DNA from: Psychrobacter sp. DAB_AL43B
Lineage (GTDB): Bacteria > Pseudomonadota > Gammaproteobacteria > Pseudomonadales > Moraxellaceae
Length of the DNA: 64,000 nt
NCBI RefSeq assembly: GCF_900168255.1
Contig: NZ_LT799838.1
Span: forward strand, 1,736,001-1,800,000
Direction: 5' to 3'
The notes beneath the pieces were generated by a model. That model did no database searches. It worked only from the letters and a program-made list of their open reading frames with translations, and was not told where the DNA came from. Of the stretch, positions 36,172-44,396 are shown piece after piece; position 1 is the stretch's first letter, and each line of letters opens with the position of its first letter. Both the position numbers and the translations under genes were made by a program.

Positions 36172-37515
36172 ATGATAGATCTTATCGGTATTGGGTTAGG
36201 CCCATTTAATCTTAGTCTTGCAGCTTTACTGGAAAATCAGCCAACTGTCACTAGCAAATTCTTTGAACAAAAAGGCGAATTCAATTGGCACAAAGGTATG
36301 ATTTTTCCTCATACTACCCTACAAGTGCCTTTTATGGCAGATCTGGTCACACTCATCGATCCAACCAGCCGCTATACATTTTTGAACTACTTACATACCC
36401 AGCACCGATTATTGAAGTTTTATTTTCTAGAGGATTTTGAGATTTACCGTAAAGAGTATAATCACTATTGTCAGTGGGTGGCAGGCCAATTAAATAGCGC
36501 AGTATTTGAGACGACAGTAATTGATGTGGCGCTTAAAGAAGATGGGAATGGGCTTAATGTAACCGTCTGTGAGCATGGAAAAAATAAAATCTACACGGCT
36601 AAAAACTTAGTAATAGGCACAGGCTCGCAGCCAATCCTACCGCCATTTTTGCAGCAAATTGCTGAACGAGTGCCATATCAATGCATGCATACGGCCAATT
36701 TTTCAGAAAATTTTAATTTCACCAATATTAGGCGCACCGATCAGCTAACCAAAGTGCTGGTGTTAGGCTCTGGGCAATCAGCGGCGGAGGTATATCAAGT
36801 GCTATTTGACCAGCAGTTTGATGAAAATAATGAAGTAAAATTTCAGCTAGACTGGATGACACGCTCAGCAGGATTTTTCCCAATGGAGTATACCCCACTT
36901 GGCCTAGAGCATTTCAGCCCCGCTTATATCAATTACTTTCATCATTTAAAACCAATCACTAAAGCCAATGTGGTCTCTAAGCAAGATTTGCTACATAAAG
37001 GGATAAGCGCTCATACGATTAAAGCTATTTATCATAAGCTTTATGAGCGCAGTATCGCGAATCAAGAGATATGCTCCACCATAACGTCCAATTGTGAACT
37101 ACTGGATGCTACATTGGATAGCACACGTAACAATATGATCAGTTTGACATTGAGACAACATGAGCAAGACAGTGTATTTAGCGCTGAATATGACTGTGTT
37201 ATTGCAGGAACGGGCTATAAAGATGTGTTACCTCAATGTATGGGTAGCTTACTATCCGCGATTGAATACGATCAATTTGAGCAGCCTAAGATTAATCGGA
37301 ATTATACGCTAGCCTATAAAAACCACTCAAAAGACACCAAAGATAGCGGTAGGATTTTTGTACAAAATAAAGAAACTCACAGCCATGGTATTGGTGCTGG
37401 AGATTTAGGGTTGGGTGCGTATAGATCGGGATGTATCGTCAATGAGCTGATGGGTAAACAGGTTTATGATACTGAGGCTTTGCAGGTTTTCCAAAATTTT
37501 GGAAAGTTCGTTTGA
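36172..37515 (+). CDS. SidA/IucD/PvdA-family amine N-hydroxylase
   Basis: 447 residues from the ATG at 36172, which has AAGGGG six bases upstream; the frame extends back to 36100 without a ribosome site. FAD-binding IDLIGIGLGPFNLSLAALLE, substrate region FPHTTLQVPFMADLVTLIDP and TSRYTFLNYLH, NADPH-binding VLVLGSGQSAAEVYQ, and C-terminal HGIGAGDLGLGAYRSG are diagnostic. Family members hydroxylate the side-chain amine of lysine, ornithine, diaminobutyrate or a diamine for hydroxamate siderophores. No siderophore synthetase or receptor is nearby, so it is an orphan here. The substrate cannot be told. Confidence 0.87.
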   Translation: MIDLIGIGLGPFNLSLAALLENQPTVTSKFFEQKGEFNWHKGMIFPHTTLQVPFMADLVTLIDPTSRYTFLNYLHTQHRLLKFYFLEDFEIYRKEYNHYCQWVAGQLNSAVFETTVIDVALKEDGNGLNVTVCEHGKNKIYTAKNLVIGTGSQPILPPFLQQIAERVPYQCMHTANFSENFNFTNIRRTDQLTKVLVLGSGQSAAEVYQVLFDQQFDENNEVKFQLDWMTRSAGFFPMEYTPLGLEHFSPAYINYFHHLKPITKANVVSKQDLLHKGISAHTIKAIYHKLYERSIANQEICSTITSNCELLDATLDSTRNNMISLTLRQHEQDSVFSAEYDCVIAGTGYKDVLPQCMGSLLSAIEYDQFEQPKINRNYTLAYKNHSKDTKDSGRIFVQNKETHSHGIGAGDLGLGAYRSGCIVNELMGKQVYDTEALQVFQNFGKFV

Positions 37516-37723
37516 TATTAAGTCAAAAATCACGTAATGAGGTGGTTGACTTTCAATCAGGGTACTACTCGTTGTATAAGCATTCATATTAATGGTTAGA
37601 TGCAAATTTAAACCCATAAAAAGGATAGGTAAGAAATGATTTTTAAACTCTCAATAAGTTGTGGCAGCGTTTATAAAACGCGGCTTAATCAAAAGCCATA
37701 TAACCATAAATAATGTTAATAAA

Positions 37724-37748
37724 ACGGCCCCGATGTAGCTAAGGCCGT
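37724..37748 (-). terminator. terminator of the metal ATPase gene
   Basis: On the minus strand ACGGCC and GGCCGT pair around a 13-base loop, followed by TTTTATT, 19 bp after the ATPase stop. Confidence 0.55.
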
Positions 37749-37766
37749 CTTATTCTTTAACTATCG

Positions 37767-39923
37767 TTAAGTGGAAGACCCTGTTTTAAAGCGCAGTAAC
37801 CGCAAAGCATTCAACGTAACCAGCACGGTTGCACCAGTGTCAGCCAACACAGCGATCCATAAACCAGTGATTCCTAACACGGTAGTGATTAGAAACACTG
37901 CTTTTAGGCCTAGTGCAAAAATCACATTTTGATGAATATTGGACATCGTTGCGCGCGATAGTGCAACCAGATGAGCGACGTCCGTAACGCGACTTTTCAT
38001 TAATGCGACATCAGCCGTTTCAATGGCTACATCAGTACCACCACCCATCGCAATGCCGACATCGGCGGTTGCTAGCGCTGGCGCATCATTAATACCATCA
38101 CCAATCATCGCTATTTTGGTTTTGTCTTTCATCTCGTTTAGCAGACGCAGTTTATCTTCGGGCAAAAGCTCAGCTTCCCATTCTATGTCTAAATGACTGG
38201 CAAGCGCTTGAGCGGTAAGGCGGTTGTCGCCTGTCAGCATGACGGAACGCACGCCCATCGCTTTGAGCTGTGCTATACCTTCTTTGGCATCGTCTCGTAA
38301 CTCGTCTCGTAGCGCTACCAAACCGAGCACTTCACGGCTTTGCTCATCGAACAGCACCGAAACCGTTTTCCCTTCATTTTGCAGCGCTGCAATTTGTGCA
38401 TTTTGTTCAGAGGTTATCGAAGTTTCATTAGCGGCGTAGACAGGAGAACCGATGGCTAGAGCACGCCCAGCTACCGTCGCATGTACCGCTTTACCTGCAG
38501 TCGCGTAAGCCTTTGAAGCTATTGGTATAGCAATATTAGCGGCTTTAGCATGATCAATGATGGCTTTTGCAAGCGGATGACTAGAGGCGGACTCGACACT
38601 GGCAAACAGCGCTAATATCGCATCTTCACCTTGAGAATCCATGCGATCTTTTGTAAAAGCAACAACATCAGTAACGCGTGGTTTACCTTCAGTTAAAGTG
38701 CCCGTCTTGTCAAAAGCAACGGTATTGACGCGACCAATGATTTCTAAAGCGCTACCACCTTTGATAAGCAAGCCGCGACGCGCACCGACAGCCAAACCCG
38801 ACGCGATGGCAGCTGGTGTTGATAATACGAGTGCGCAAGGACAGGCAATTAACAATAGTGCCAAACCGCGATATAACCAAGTTGCCCATTCTCCTCCCAT
38901 CGCTAACGGCGGGATGATAATAACTAAGGCGGCAATAGCCATCACTGCTGGGGTGTAATAGCGACTAAATTTTTCAATAAAACGAGCAGTAGGTGCTTTG
39001 GAGGCTTGCGCTTGCTCTACTAGCTCAATAATACGCGCAATAGTATTATCCGCAGCTGTTTTTTCTACGCGGATTTGCAGCGCTCCCTCCATGTTGATCG
39101 ACCCTGCGAATACATCGTCGCCTACCGTTTTGGCCACTGGTATTGACTCTCCAGTAATGGGCGAATCATCAAGGCTAGAGTTGCCTTGAGTAATAATTCC
39201 ATCGGCGGATACTTTATCGCCAGGGCGAACCAGTACTAGATCATTCACCTGTAGTGATGCCGCTGGAACATCACGTTGTCCACCCTGTGCATCGAGTAAA
39301 ATCGCACTTTTTGGAACCAGTGATGCCAAAGCTCTAATGCCAGCACGCGCACGATCAGCAGCCACGCCTTCTAATAACTCACCGACTGAGAATAAGAAGA
39401 CCACTGCTGCTGCCTCTTCAGGCTCACCAATAATAAGTGCGCCAAGTGCCGCAACAGACATCAGCATTTCAATCGAAAAAGGAGTGCCGGTCATCGCTAA
39501 GGCAAGGGCTTTGCGGGCAAAGGGAAAAACACCCACAATGACTGCAACAGCAAATGCCCACATTCCATAATCAGGGAAAAGTAAGGACAGTGCGTATGCA
39601 ATGCTCATCAACAGACCGAGGCCAACCACTTGCTTGCCTTTTCGGCTTTGCCACCAACGCTGGTGCTCTGTAGCGGATTGATTGGCGCTGTTTGCTGCGA
39701 TTGATTGATCTGAAGTGGCAGATATACCAAAACCAAGGCGTTTGATGGTCTTTTCGATGTCACTGAACTGCGTAGCCCCATCAGGCGCTAATGTTAGCTC
39801 TAACTTTTCGGTAGCAAAATTAAGTTGTATGTCAGAAACACCGGGCATACGTGCTAGCGCGGTTTCAATCTTGCCGACGCAACTGGCACAGTCCATACCT
39901 TCAATATGATATTGCATAATCAT
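37767..39923 (-). CDS. Zn/Cd/Pb-exporting P-type ATPase (ZntA/CadA-like)
   Basis: 718 residues. One N-terminal HMA domain with GMDCASCVGKIE, then the P1B core: A-domain DDSPITGESIPVAK, CPC ion site LIACPCALVLSTPAAIA, phosphorylation loop FDKTGTLTEGKP, SSHPLAKAI, and [20 protein letters not shown]. The late membrane helix carries the Asp of ALGLKAVFLITTVLGITGLW/IAVLADTG typical of the Zn/Cd/Pb group. It pumps divalent soft metals out of the cytoplasm. The divergent MerR-type gene and the operator in its promoter show metal-induced control. Confidence 0.92.
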   Translation of the reverse strand: MIMQYHIEGMDCASCVGKIETALARMPGVSDIQLNFATEKLELTLAPDGATQFSDIEKTIKRLGFGISATSDQSIAANSANQSATEHQRWWQSRKGKQVVGLGLLMSIAYALSLLFPDYGMWAFAVAVIVGVFPFARKALALAMTGTPFSIEMLMSVAALGALIIGEPEEAAAVVFLFSVGELLEGVAADRARAGIRALASLVPKSAILLDAQGGQRDVPAASLQVNDLVLVRPGDKVSADGIITQGNSSLDDSPITGESIPVAKTVGDDVFAGSINMEGALQIRVEKTAADNTIARIIELVEQAQASKAPTARFIEKFSRYYTPAVMAIAALVIIIPPLAMGGEWATWLYRGLALLLIACPCALVLSTPAAIASGLAVGARRGLLIKGGSALEIIGRVNTVAFDKTGTLTEGKPRVTDVVAFTKDRMDSQGEDAILALFASVESASSHPLAKAIIDHAKAANIAIPIASKAYATAGKAVHATVAGRALAIGSPVYAANETSITSEQNAQIAALQNEGKTVSVLFDEQSREVLGLVALRDELRDDAKEGIAQLKAMGVRSVMLTGDNRLTAQALASHLDIEWEAELLPEDKLRLLNEMKDKTKIAMIGDGINDAPALATADVGIAMGGGTDVAIETADVALMKSRVTDVAHLVALSRATMSNIHQNVIFALGLKAVFLITTVLGITGLWIAVLADTGATVLVTLNALRLLRFKTGSST

Positions 39924-39942
39924 TTATCCCTTAAATAGCAAT

Positions 39943-39973
39943 AGTATGAACCCTATAGTGGCTTCAGAGTCAA
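39943..39973 (-). promoter_or_regulatory. MerR-type promoter/operator of the metal ATPase gene
   Basis: On the minus strand TTGACT (-35, 39973-39968) and CATACT (-10, 39948-39943) are separated by 19 bases, the long spacer used by MerR-family activators. On the plus strand the dyad ACCCTATAGTGG-CTTCAGAGT spans 39950-39970, very close to the known CadR/PbrR operator form ACCCTATAGTGG-CTACAGGGT. Confidence 0.85.
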
Positions 39974-40054
39974 GACTTTCTATTTACAATAAATTTGATT
40001 TAATAGATATTAAAGTCCATAGTTGCTTCAATGTTTTCAATACTAGAGGGTATT

Positions 40055-40468
40055 ATGCTGATCAAAATCGGAGAGCTTGCCACGCGGACAGGAGCTACAG
40101 TAGAAACCATTCGTTACTATGAAAAGGAGAGCTTATTACCAGAGCCTTCACGTAGCCAAGGGAACTATCGTTTGTACCGTGAGGAGCATATTGAACGTCT
40201 GCAATTTATCTTACACTGTCGTACGCTCGATATGACGTTGGATGAAGTACGAACCCTGCTTCGGTATCGAGATAAACCTGATCAGGACTGCGGTGAAGTA
40301 AACAGTTTACTAGATGAGCATATTCAGGCTGTGGAAAACCGTATGCAAGAATTGATGCAATTAAAACAGCACCTACTGGTTTTGCGGCAAAAATGTGCAA
40401 GAGAAGCTCCAGCTGAATCATGTGGTATCTTAAATGCTCTTGCCGATAATTCTTGTCATAAGCAGTAA
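40055..40468 (+). CDS. MerR-family Cd/Pb-type metal regulator
   Basis: 137 residues from the ATG at 40055 (GAGGG five bases upstream). The MerR winged helix (MLIKIGELATRTGATVETIR) is followed by a dimerisation helix and cysteines in DQDCGEVN, KCAREAPAESCGIL and DNSCHKQ. The cysteine near residue 77 plus the C-terminal pair fit the CadR/PbrR group for Cd(II)/Pb(II) more than ZntR. It is divergent from the ATPase gene, and the operator of this group lies between them. Confidence 0.9.
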   Translation: MLIKIGELATRTGATVETIRYYEKESLLPEPSRSQGNYRLYREEHIERLQFILHCRTLDMTLDEVRTLLRYRDKPDQDCGEVNSLLDEHIQAVENRMQELMQLKQHLLVLRQKCAREAPAESCGILNALADNSCHKQ

Positions 40469-40693
40469 TATCAACAGCAGTTATTAACACTTAAGATATT
40501 GTCAGCTATAAGGCAGTCTTTTATATTAATGAGGAGAAAGCAAAGCATTTTTTGCCTGAGTATAAAATGAAGGCTACAATTGAAATAATGAAAAAGGCAG
40601 CAACGATTTATTAATAGTGCATACCTCTAGAAAGTTAACGATATTATTTACCTTTGTAACCTATGCTTCTATTGCTTCACTGAGCTTTAGTCA

Positions 40694-42154
40694 TCAGCCT
40701 TTAGCAGTGAGTTTGACCATCATTTTAGAATAGCCTCTGATAAAGTTGGACTGCACAATTTCTGGTTTTGAGACCACTTCGATATTCTCAAAGCGTTGTA
40801 GCAACTCTTCCCATAGAATACGCAATTGCATTTCGGCCAAACGATTGCCCATGCAACGATGTACGCCAAAACCAAATGACAAATGGTTACGAGCATTTTT
40901 GCGATCGATGATAAATTCATTTGGCTGATCAATCGAACGTTCGTCACGGTTGCCAGAGGCATACCACATCACTACTTTGTCCCCCTTTTTAATCAGCTTA
41001 CCGTTTAGTTCAACATCTTGGGTGGCAATACGGCGCATATAGGCCAAAGGGGTTTGCCAGCGAATAATCTCTGACACCATATTGGGAATTAAACTTGGGT
41101 TATTTTTTAGCTTGGTAAATTGCTTTGGAAAATCATGCAGCGCTAATACACCGCCAGTCATCGAGTTACGTGTGGTGTCGTTACCACCGACAATTAATAA
41201 AATCAAATTACCAATAAATTCCATCGGGCGCCTAACAAGGTCTTTGGTGTCGTCATTTGATTGCAATAAGGTGATTAAGTCAAAACCCTTTGCCTCACCC
41301 GCCGCCGTTCGTGCCGCTTTATCATGCCACAACTCTGCAAACTGTTTGGCCATATCAGCCACAGCAATAAAGGTTTCATCCATATTATTTGAGCCACCAG
41401 TCATCTCTGGTGCGCCCGCTGCCAAATCTGACCAATAAACCAGTTTACGGCGTTTCTCATAAGGGAAATCTAATAAGGTGGCTAACATTCTTGCCGTCAG
41501 CTCAATAGATACGGTTTCTACCCAATCAAATTCCACACCTATTGGCAAGCTGTCTAGCACTTCTTGGGTACGCGTACGAATGAGTGCTTCCATCTCTAAC
41601 AAGTTTTTGGGCGCGACAACGCCTTGTACCGCTTGTCTTTGAATGTCGTGCTTTGGCGGATCCATCGCAATAAACATTTCAGCCTTTAACCCTTCAGGCT
41701 GATTACCCATCAAAATCACAGGTTCAGACGAAAATAATTCGTAGTGCTTATCTACAAAAACAATATCTTCATAACGCATGACTGACCAAAATGCACCAAA
41801 TGGACTATTGGCCTGATAATGTACAGGGTCTTCATCACGCAAACGTTTATAGTAGGATTGCCAGCGATGCTGCCTAAACAAAAATGGATTGCTTAGGTCG
41901 ATATCAGCTAGCGCTAGCGTAGACACTTCTGGAATTGGTTTTTCAATAAAATCAGGAAAATCACTTTGGTTGAGCGCGCGTTTTTTAACCGTTTGAAACA
42001 GATGCGCCCCTTTTATTTGAATATGAATGGGCACCACTGTCGATACTTTTGTGATAGCCTGCACCGCAATTTTATCAATGGCTGTGGTTAGAGATGATGG
42101 CAGAGCTGTTTTTAATGCGATTTTTACAGCATTCACTATTTTTGTTTTTGTCAT
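40694..42154 (-). CDS. CYP153-like cytochrome P450 (alkane/alkyl terminal hydroxylase)
   Basis: 486 residues from the ATG at 42154; AGGA lies 10 bases upstream. P450 marks: I-helix VGGNDTTR, ExxR in SEIIRW, and the heme loop FGFGVHRCMGNRLAEMQ with the thiolate cysteine. The segments MDPPKHDIQRQAVQGVVAPK and SEPVILMGNQPEG, and NRDERSIDQPNEFIIDR resemble bacterial CYP153 enzymes, which hydroxylate the terminal carbon of medium-chain alkanes and related compounds. The 2Fe-2S ferredoxin gene follows upstream in transcription order, and dehydrogenases for the alcohol and aldehyde are nearby. A ferredoxin reductase gene is not seen. Confidence 0.88.
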   Translation of the reverse strand: MTKTKIVNAVKIALKTALPSSLTTAIDKIAVQAITKVSTVVPIHIQIKGAHLFQTVKKRALNQSDFPDFIEKPIPEVSTLALADIDLSNPFLFRQHRWQSYYKRLRDEDPVHYQANSPFGAFWSVMRYEDIVFVDKHYELFSSEPVILMGNQPEGLKAEMFIAMDPPKHDIQRQAVQGVVAPKNLLEMEALIRTRTQEVLDSLPIGVEFDWVETVSIELTARMLATLLDFPYEKRRKLVYWSDLAAGAPEMTGGSNNMDETFIAVADMAKQFAELWHDKAARTAAGEAKGFDLITLLQSNDDTKDLVRRPMEFIGNLILLIVGGNDTTRNSMTGGVLALHDFPKQFTKLKNNPSLIPNMVSEIIRWQTPLAYMRRIATQDVELNGKLIKKGDKVVMWYASGNRDERSIDQPNEFIIDRKNARNHLSFGFGVHRCMGNRLAEMQLRILWEELLQRFENIEVVSKPEIVQSNFIRGYSKMMVKLTAKG

Positions 42155-42281
42155 TGTATTGTCATCCTTTGACCGACTGCGTGAAGTGAGCACTCAATGA
42201 CTATAAGTCTAATAAATAGAATTTTTTAGCTCATTGGGCTTGTTTAAATACCGACTTGGAACATGCATTATTTTGATTACA

Positions 42282-42602
42282 TTACATTTGAAATTCAGGT
42301 AACTGTACCATCATGCCATCCATTGCATCTGACACTTGGATTTGGCACGACAGCCGCGAGGTACTGGTTTTCTCTGGCGTCATATCTAGCATTTGTAACT
42401 CATCCATTTTTGCATCATCCATAAGAGGCAGCCATTGACGCTCAAGGATGACATGGCAGGTGCCGCACGCACACTCACCACCGCAATCAGCATCAATACC
42501 CGGTATGCCATTATCAGTTGCAAGCTGCATCAACGATTTGCCTACTTCAATATCAACCGTATGCTGTGTTCCGTCATGTTCAACAAAGGTAACAATAGCC
42601 AT
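42282..42602 (-). CDS. adrenodoxin-type 2Fe-2S ferredoxin
   Basis: 106 residues from the ATG at 42602, with GGAGA seven bases upstream. Cluster ligands are in DADCGGECACGTCHV (Cys-x5-Cys-x2-Cys) and SRLSCQIQV. It carries electrons from an NADH-dependent reductase to the P450, and is the first gene of the minus-strand pair with that P450, 127 bp between them. The gene is divergent from an AraC-family regulator. Confidence 0.92.
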   Translation of the reverse strand: MAIVTFVEHDGTQHTVDIEVGKSLMQLATDNGIPGIDADCGGECACGTCHVILERQWLPLMDDAKMDELQMLDMTPEKTSTSRLSCQIQVSDAMDGMMVQLPEFQM

Positions 42603-42675
42603 AATTTCATCTCCGAAAAAAATCACAATAGTTCACTAGGTATTAAACTCTACAGTGATGAGCAAGAATTAAGGA

Positions 42676-42713
42676 GGTCATTTATTGACAATATAGGGTC
42701 ATAAAGAGACAAT
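42676..42713. promoter_or_regulatory. AraC-type direct repeat between ferredoxin and regulator genes
   Basis: GGTCAT-N5-GACAAT at 42676-42692 is repeated at 42697-42713, with the five central bases differing. The step is 21 bp, two helix turns, as expected for AraC-family operators. It lies in the divergent promoter region. Confidence 0.72.
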
Positions 42714-42758
42714 TATAATTAAATTCAATTGTAAATAAATATGAGATTGGAAGTGACT

Positions 42759-43844
42759 ATGACAAGTGCGCAATCAGTAGATTCAAAACCTTCATATTTT
42801 AACAATTCTGACAATGCTAACGTTGCTGACACCGCAACCATTCCGTCCAATTACGCGCGCATTATTGGCCGTGAACTGGCACTAAACATTCGTGATATTC
42901 CAAAGTTACTGCAATTTACATCGCTCAATACCAAGCAATTTATGCAGGAGGAGACACGCCTAACTGCGCAACAACAAATTCAGATTTTGCACAACGGTTT
43001 ATATTTATCCGAACATGAGGATTTTGGCCTACGACTTGGTCAACGCTTGACGCCATCAACACACGGTGCGATGGGTTTTTTGGCCAACAGTAGCCCTAAT
43101 TTATTGATTGCCTTACAAGCATTTCAGGCATTTTTACCAACGCGCATCAGCTTTGCGCGCCTAAAACTACAGCTCGAGGCTGACACCGTCATCTGTTTGG
43201 TTCAGTTTGATGTTGCGCTAAGCCCAACTATTCATCGAGTGTTGTCTGAAATCTGTGCCGTTATTTTTTATGAGTGTGCAGAATTTATTGTAGGAAGACC
43301 AGTGACTGAGGCCAGTCTCTATTTTAGTCATGTTAAACCCAATTATAGCTCTTACTACGCAGATTATTTGCCCGGCACCTACTCATTTGCAGCCAACGAT
43401 TTAAAGGTCAGTATTCCCTTGAGTGTGTGTGAAATTCCTAATGCCTCAGCCAATCAGGAAGGTTATCTTTTGGCTATGAGACAATGCGAATTAATGCTCG
43501 CCCAATTAAATCCACAGACGCCAAGCGATCTTTACCCAATACAAAAGGTCATGCTGTCGCACCCTTTAAGCGAACTGAATGAGGCAAGCGTTGCAGCCGC
43601 TTTATTCGTGAGTAAACGCACACTGGCGCGTAAATTAAAACAAAACAACTCATCGTTTAGAGACCTTCGAGACAACATACTATCGAAGCAAGCCAGTAGT
43701 TATTTACGTGATAGTGAGTTATCGGTTGATGCGATTGCTAGCTTGCTAAACTACCATGACAGCGCAAATTTCCGCCGCGCGTTTAAACGTTGGTTTGGTA
43801 TGACACCGAGCGATTATCGTCAAACGCATTTAACCTCATCATAA
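42759..43844 (+). CDS. AraC-family regulator of the P450 genes
   Basis: 361 residues from the ATG at 42759 (GGAAG five bases upstream; the frame opens earlier at 42741). The N-terminal two thirds is an arabinose-binding-like effector domain of the OruR/AlkR type (LTPSTHGAMGFLANSSPNLL), and the last hundred residues hold two HTH motifs (EASVAAALFVSKRTLARKLK and VDAIASLLNYHDSANFRRAF, then KRWFGMTPSDYR). Divergent to the ferredoxin-P450 pair with 21-bp-spaced repeats between, so it likely activates them on hydrocarbon substrate. Confidence 0.88.
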   Translation: MTSAQSVDSKPSYFNNSDNANVADTATIPSNYARIIGRELALNIRDIPKLLQFTSLNTKQFMQEETRLTAQQQIQILHNGLYLSEHEDFGLRLGQRLTPSTHGAMGFLANSSPNLLIALQAFQAFLPTRISFARLKLQLEADTVICLVQFDVALSPTIHRVLSEICAVIFYECAEFIVGRPVTEASLYFSHVKPNYSSYYADYLPGTYSFAANDLKVSIPLSVCEIPNASANQEGYLLAMRQCELMLAQLNPQTPSDLYPIQKVMLSHPLSELNEASVAAALFVSKRTLARKLKQNNSSFRDLRDNILSKQASSYLRDSELSVDAIASLLNYHDSANFRRAFKRWFGMTPSDYRQTHLTSS

Positions 43845-44018
43845 CCCATTAAAAACTTCAGAATCAGTGCCAGAAAATAGTATATTTAGTACCGTTCAGA
43901 AAGCTATTGGATTTTATAAAACGGCATCTATGCTACGCCTAATAAAGTCTGTTTCAGCGAGAGCTCGCCATATAATACCTATTTCTACTTATATTGAGTT
44001 CAGTATAAAAACGATACA

Positions 44019-44094
44019 GCGGAACTGAAATGGATTTTTCGCAGCCTCTGTCGGCGCAGGCACAGCAAGCCAGAAAAATTTATTCCAGTTTCGC
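44019..44094. repeat. dispersed hairpin repeat, copy C
   Basis: A 76-bp unit. GCGGAACTGAAATGGATTTT pairs with the right arm ending CCAGTTTCGC (mostly matched, several G-T pairs and a mismatch). The core CAGCCTCTGTCGGCGCAGG is close to copy A. Preceded by AAAAACGATACA like copy B and followed by TGTTTTATTTAG and CTATA like copy A. Confidence 0.75.
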
Positions 44095-44344
44095 GTAAAA
44101 ATATCATGTATCTGTTTTATTTAGAGTTTACTATAACTAAACACCGGCGAGCGCATCGAAAAACATGATTTTTTCAATGAAAAATATTCTATCCGTTATC
44201 ATCTTAAATATTTACTATTCTTCCTTTAAACCAGTGTTTGATGAGCACTCATTTAATCCGAAGAGATTGCATAGTGAGCAACGATAGCTGAAGCTGAGGG
44301 TGATTCTTAATATATGCACCATTATTGAAGAATTAGAACCAAAA

Positions 44345-44373
44345 AGCGGCCGTTAATAATATTAACGGCCGCT
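44345..44373 (-). terminator. terminator of the alcohol dehydrogenase gene
   Basis: AGCGGCCGTTAAT and ATTAACGGCCGCT pair perfectly (13 bp, 3-base loop); on the minus strand TTTTT follows. It ends 24 bp after the ADH stop. Confidence 0.88.
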
Positions 44374-44396
44374 AGCTGTAAAGCATGCTATTAAAC

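Larger units (their letters stand above)
43845..44396. other. intergenic region with hairpin repeat and terminator
   Basis: 552 bp. It contains hairpin repeat copy C and the terminator of the alcohol dehydrogenase gene. No coding frame is credible. Confidence 0.5.
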
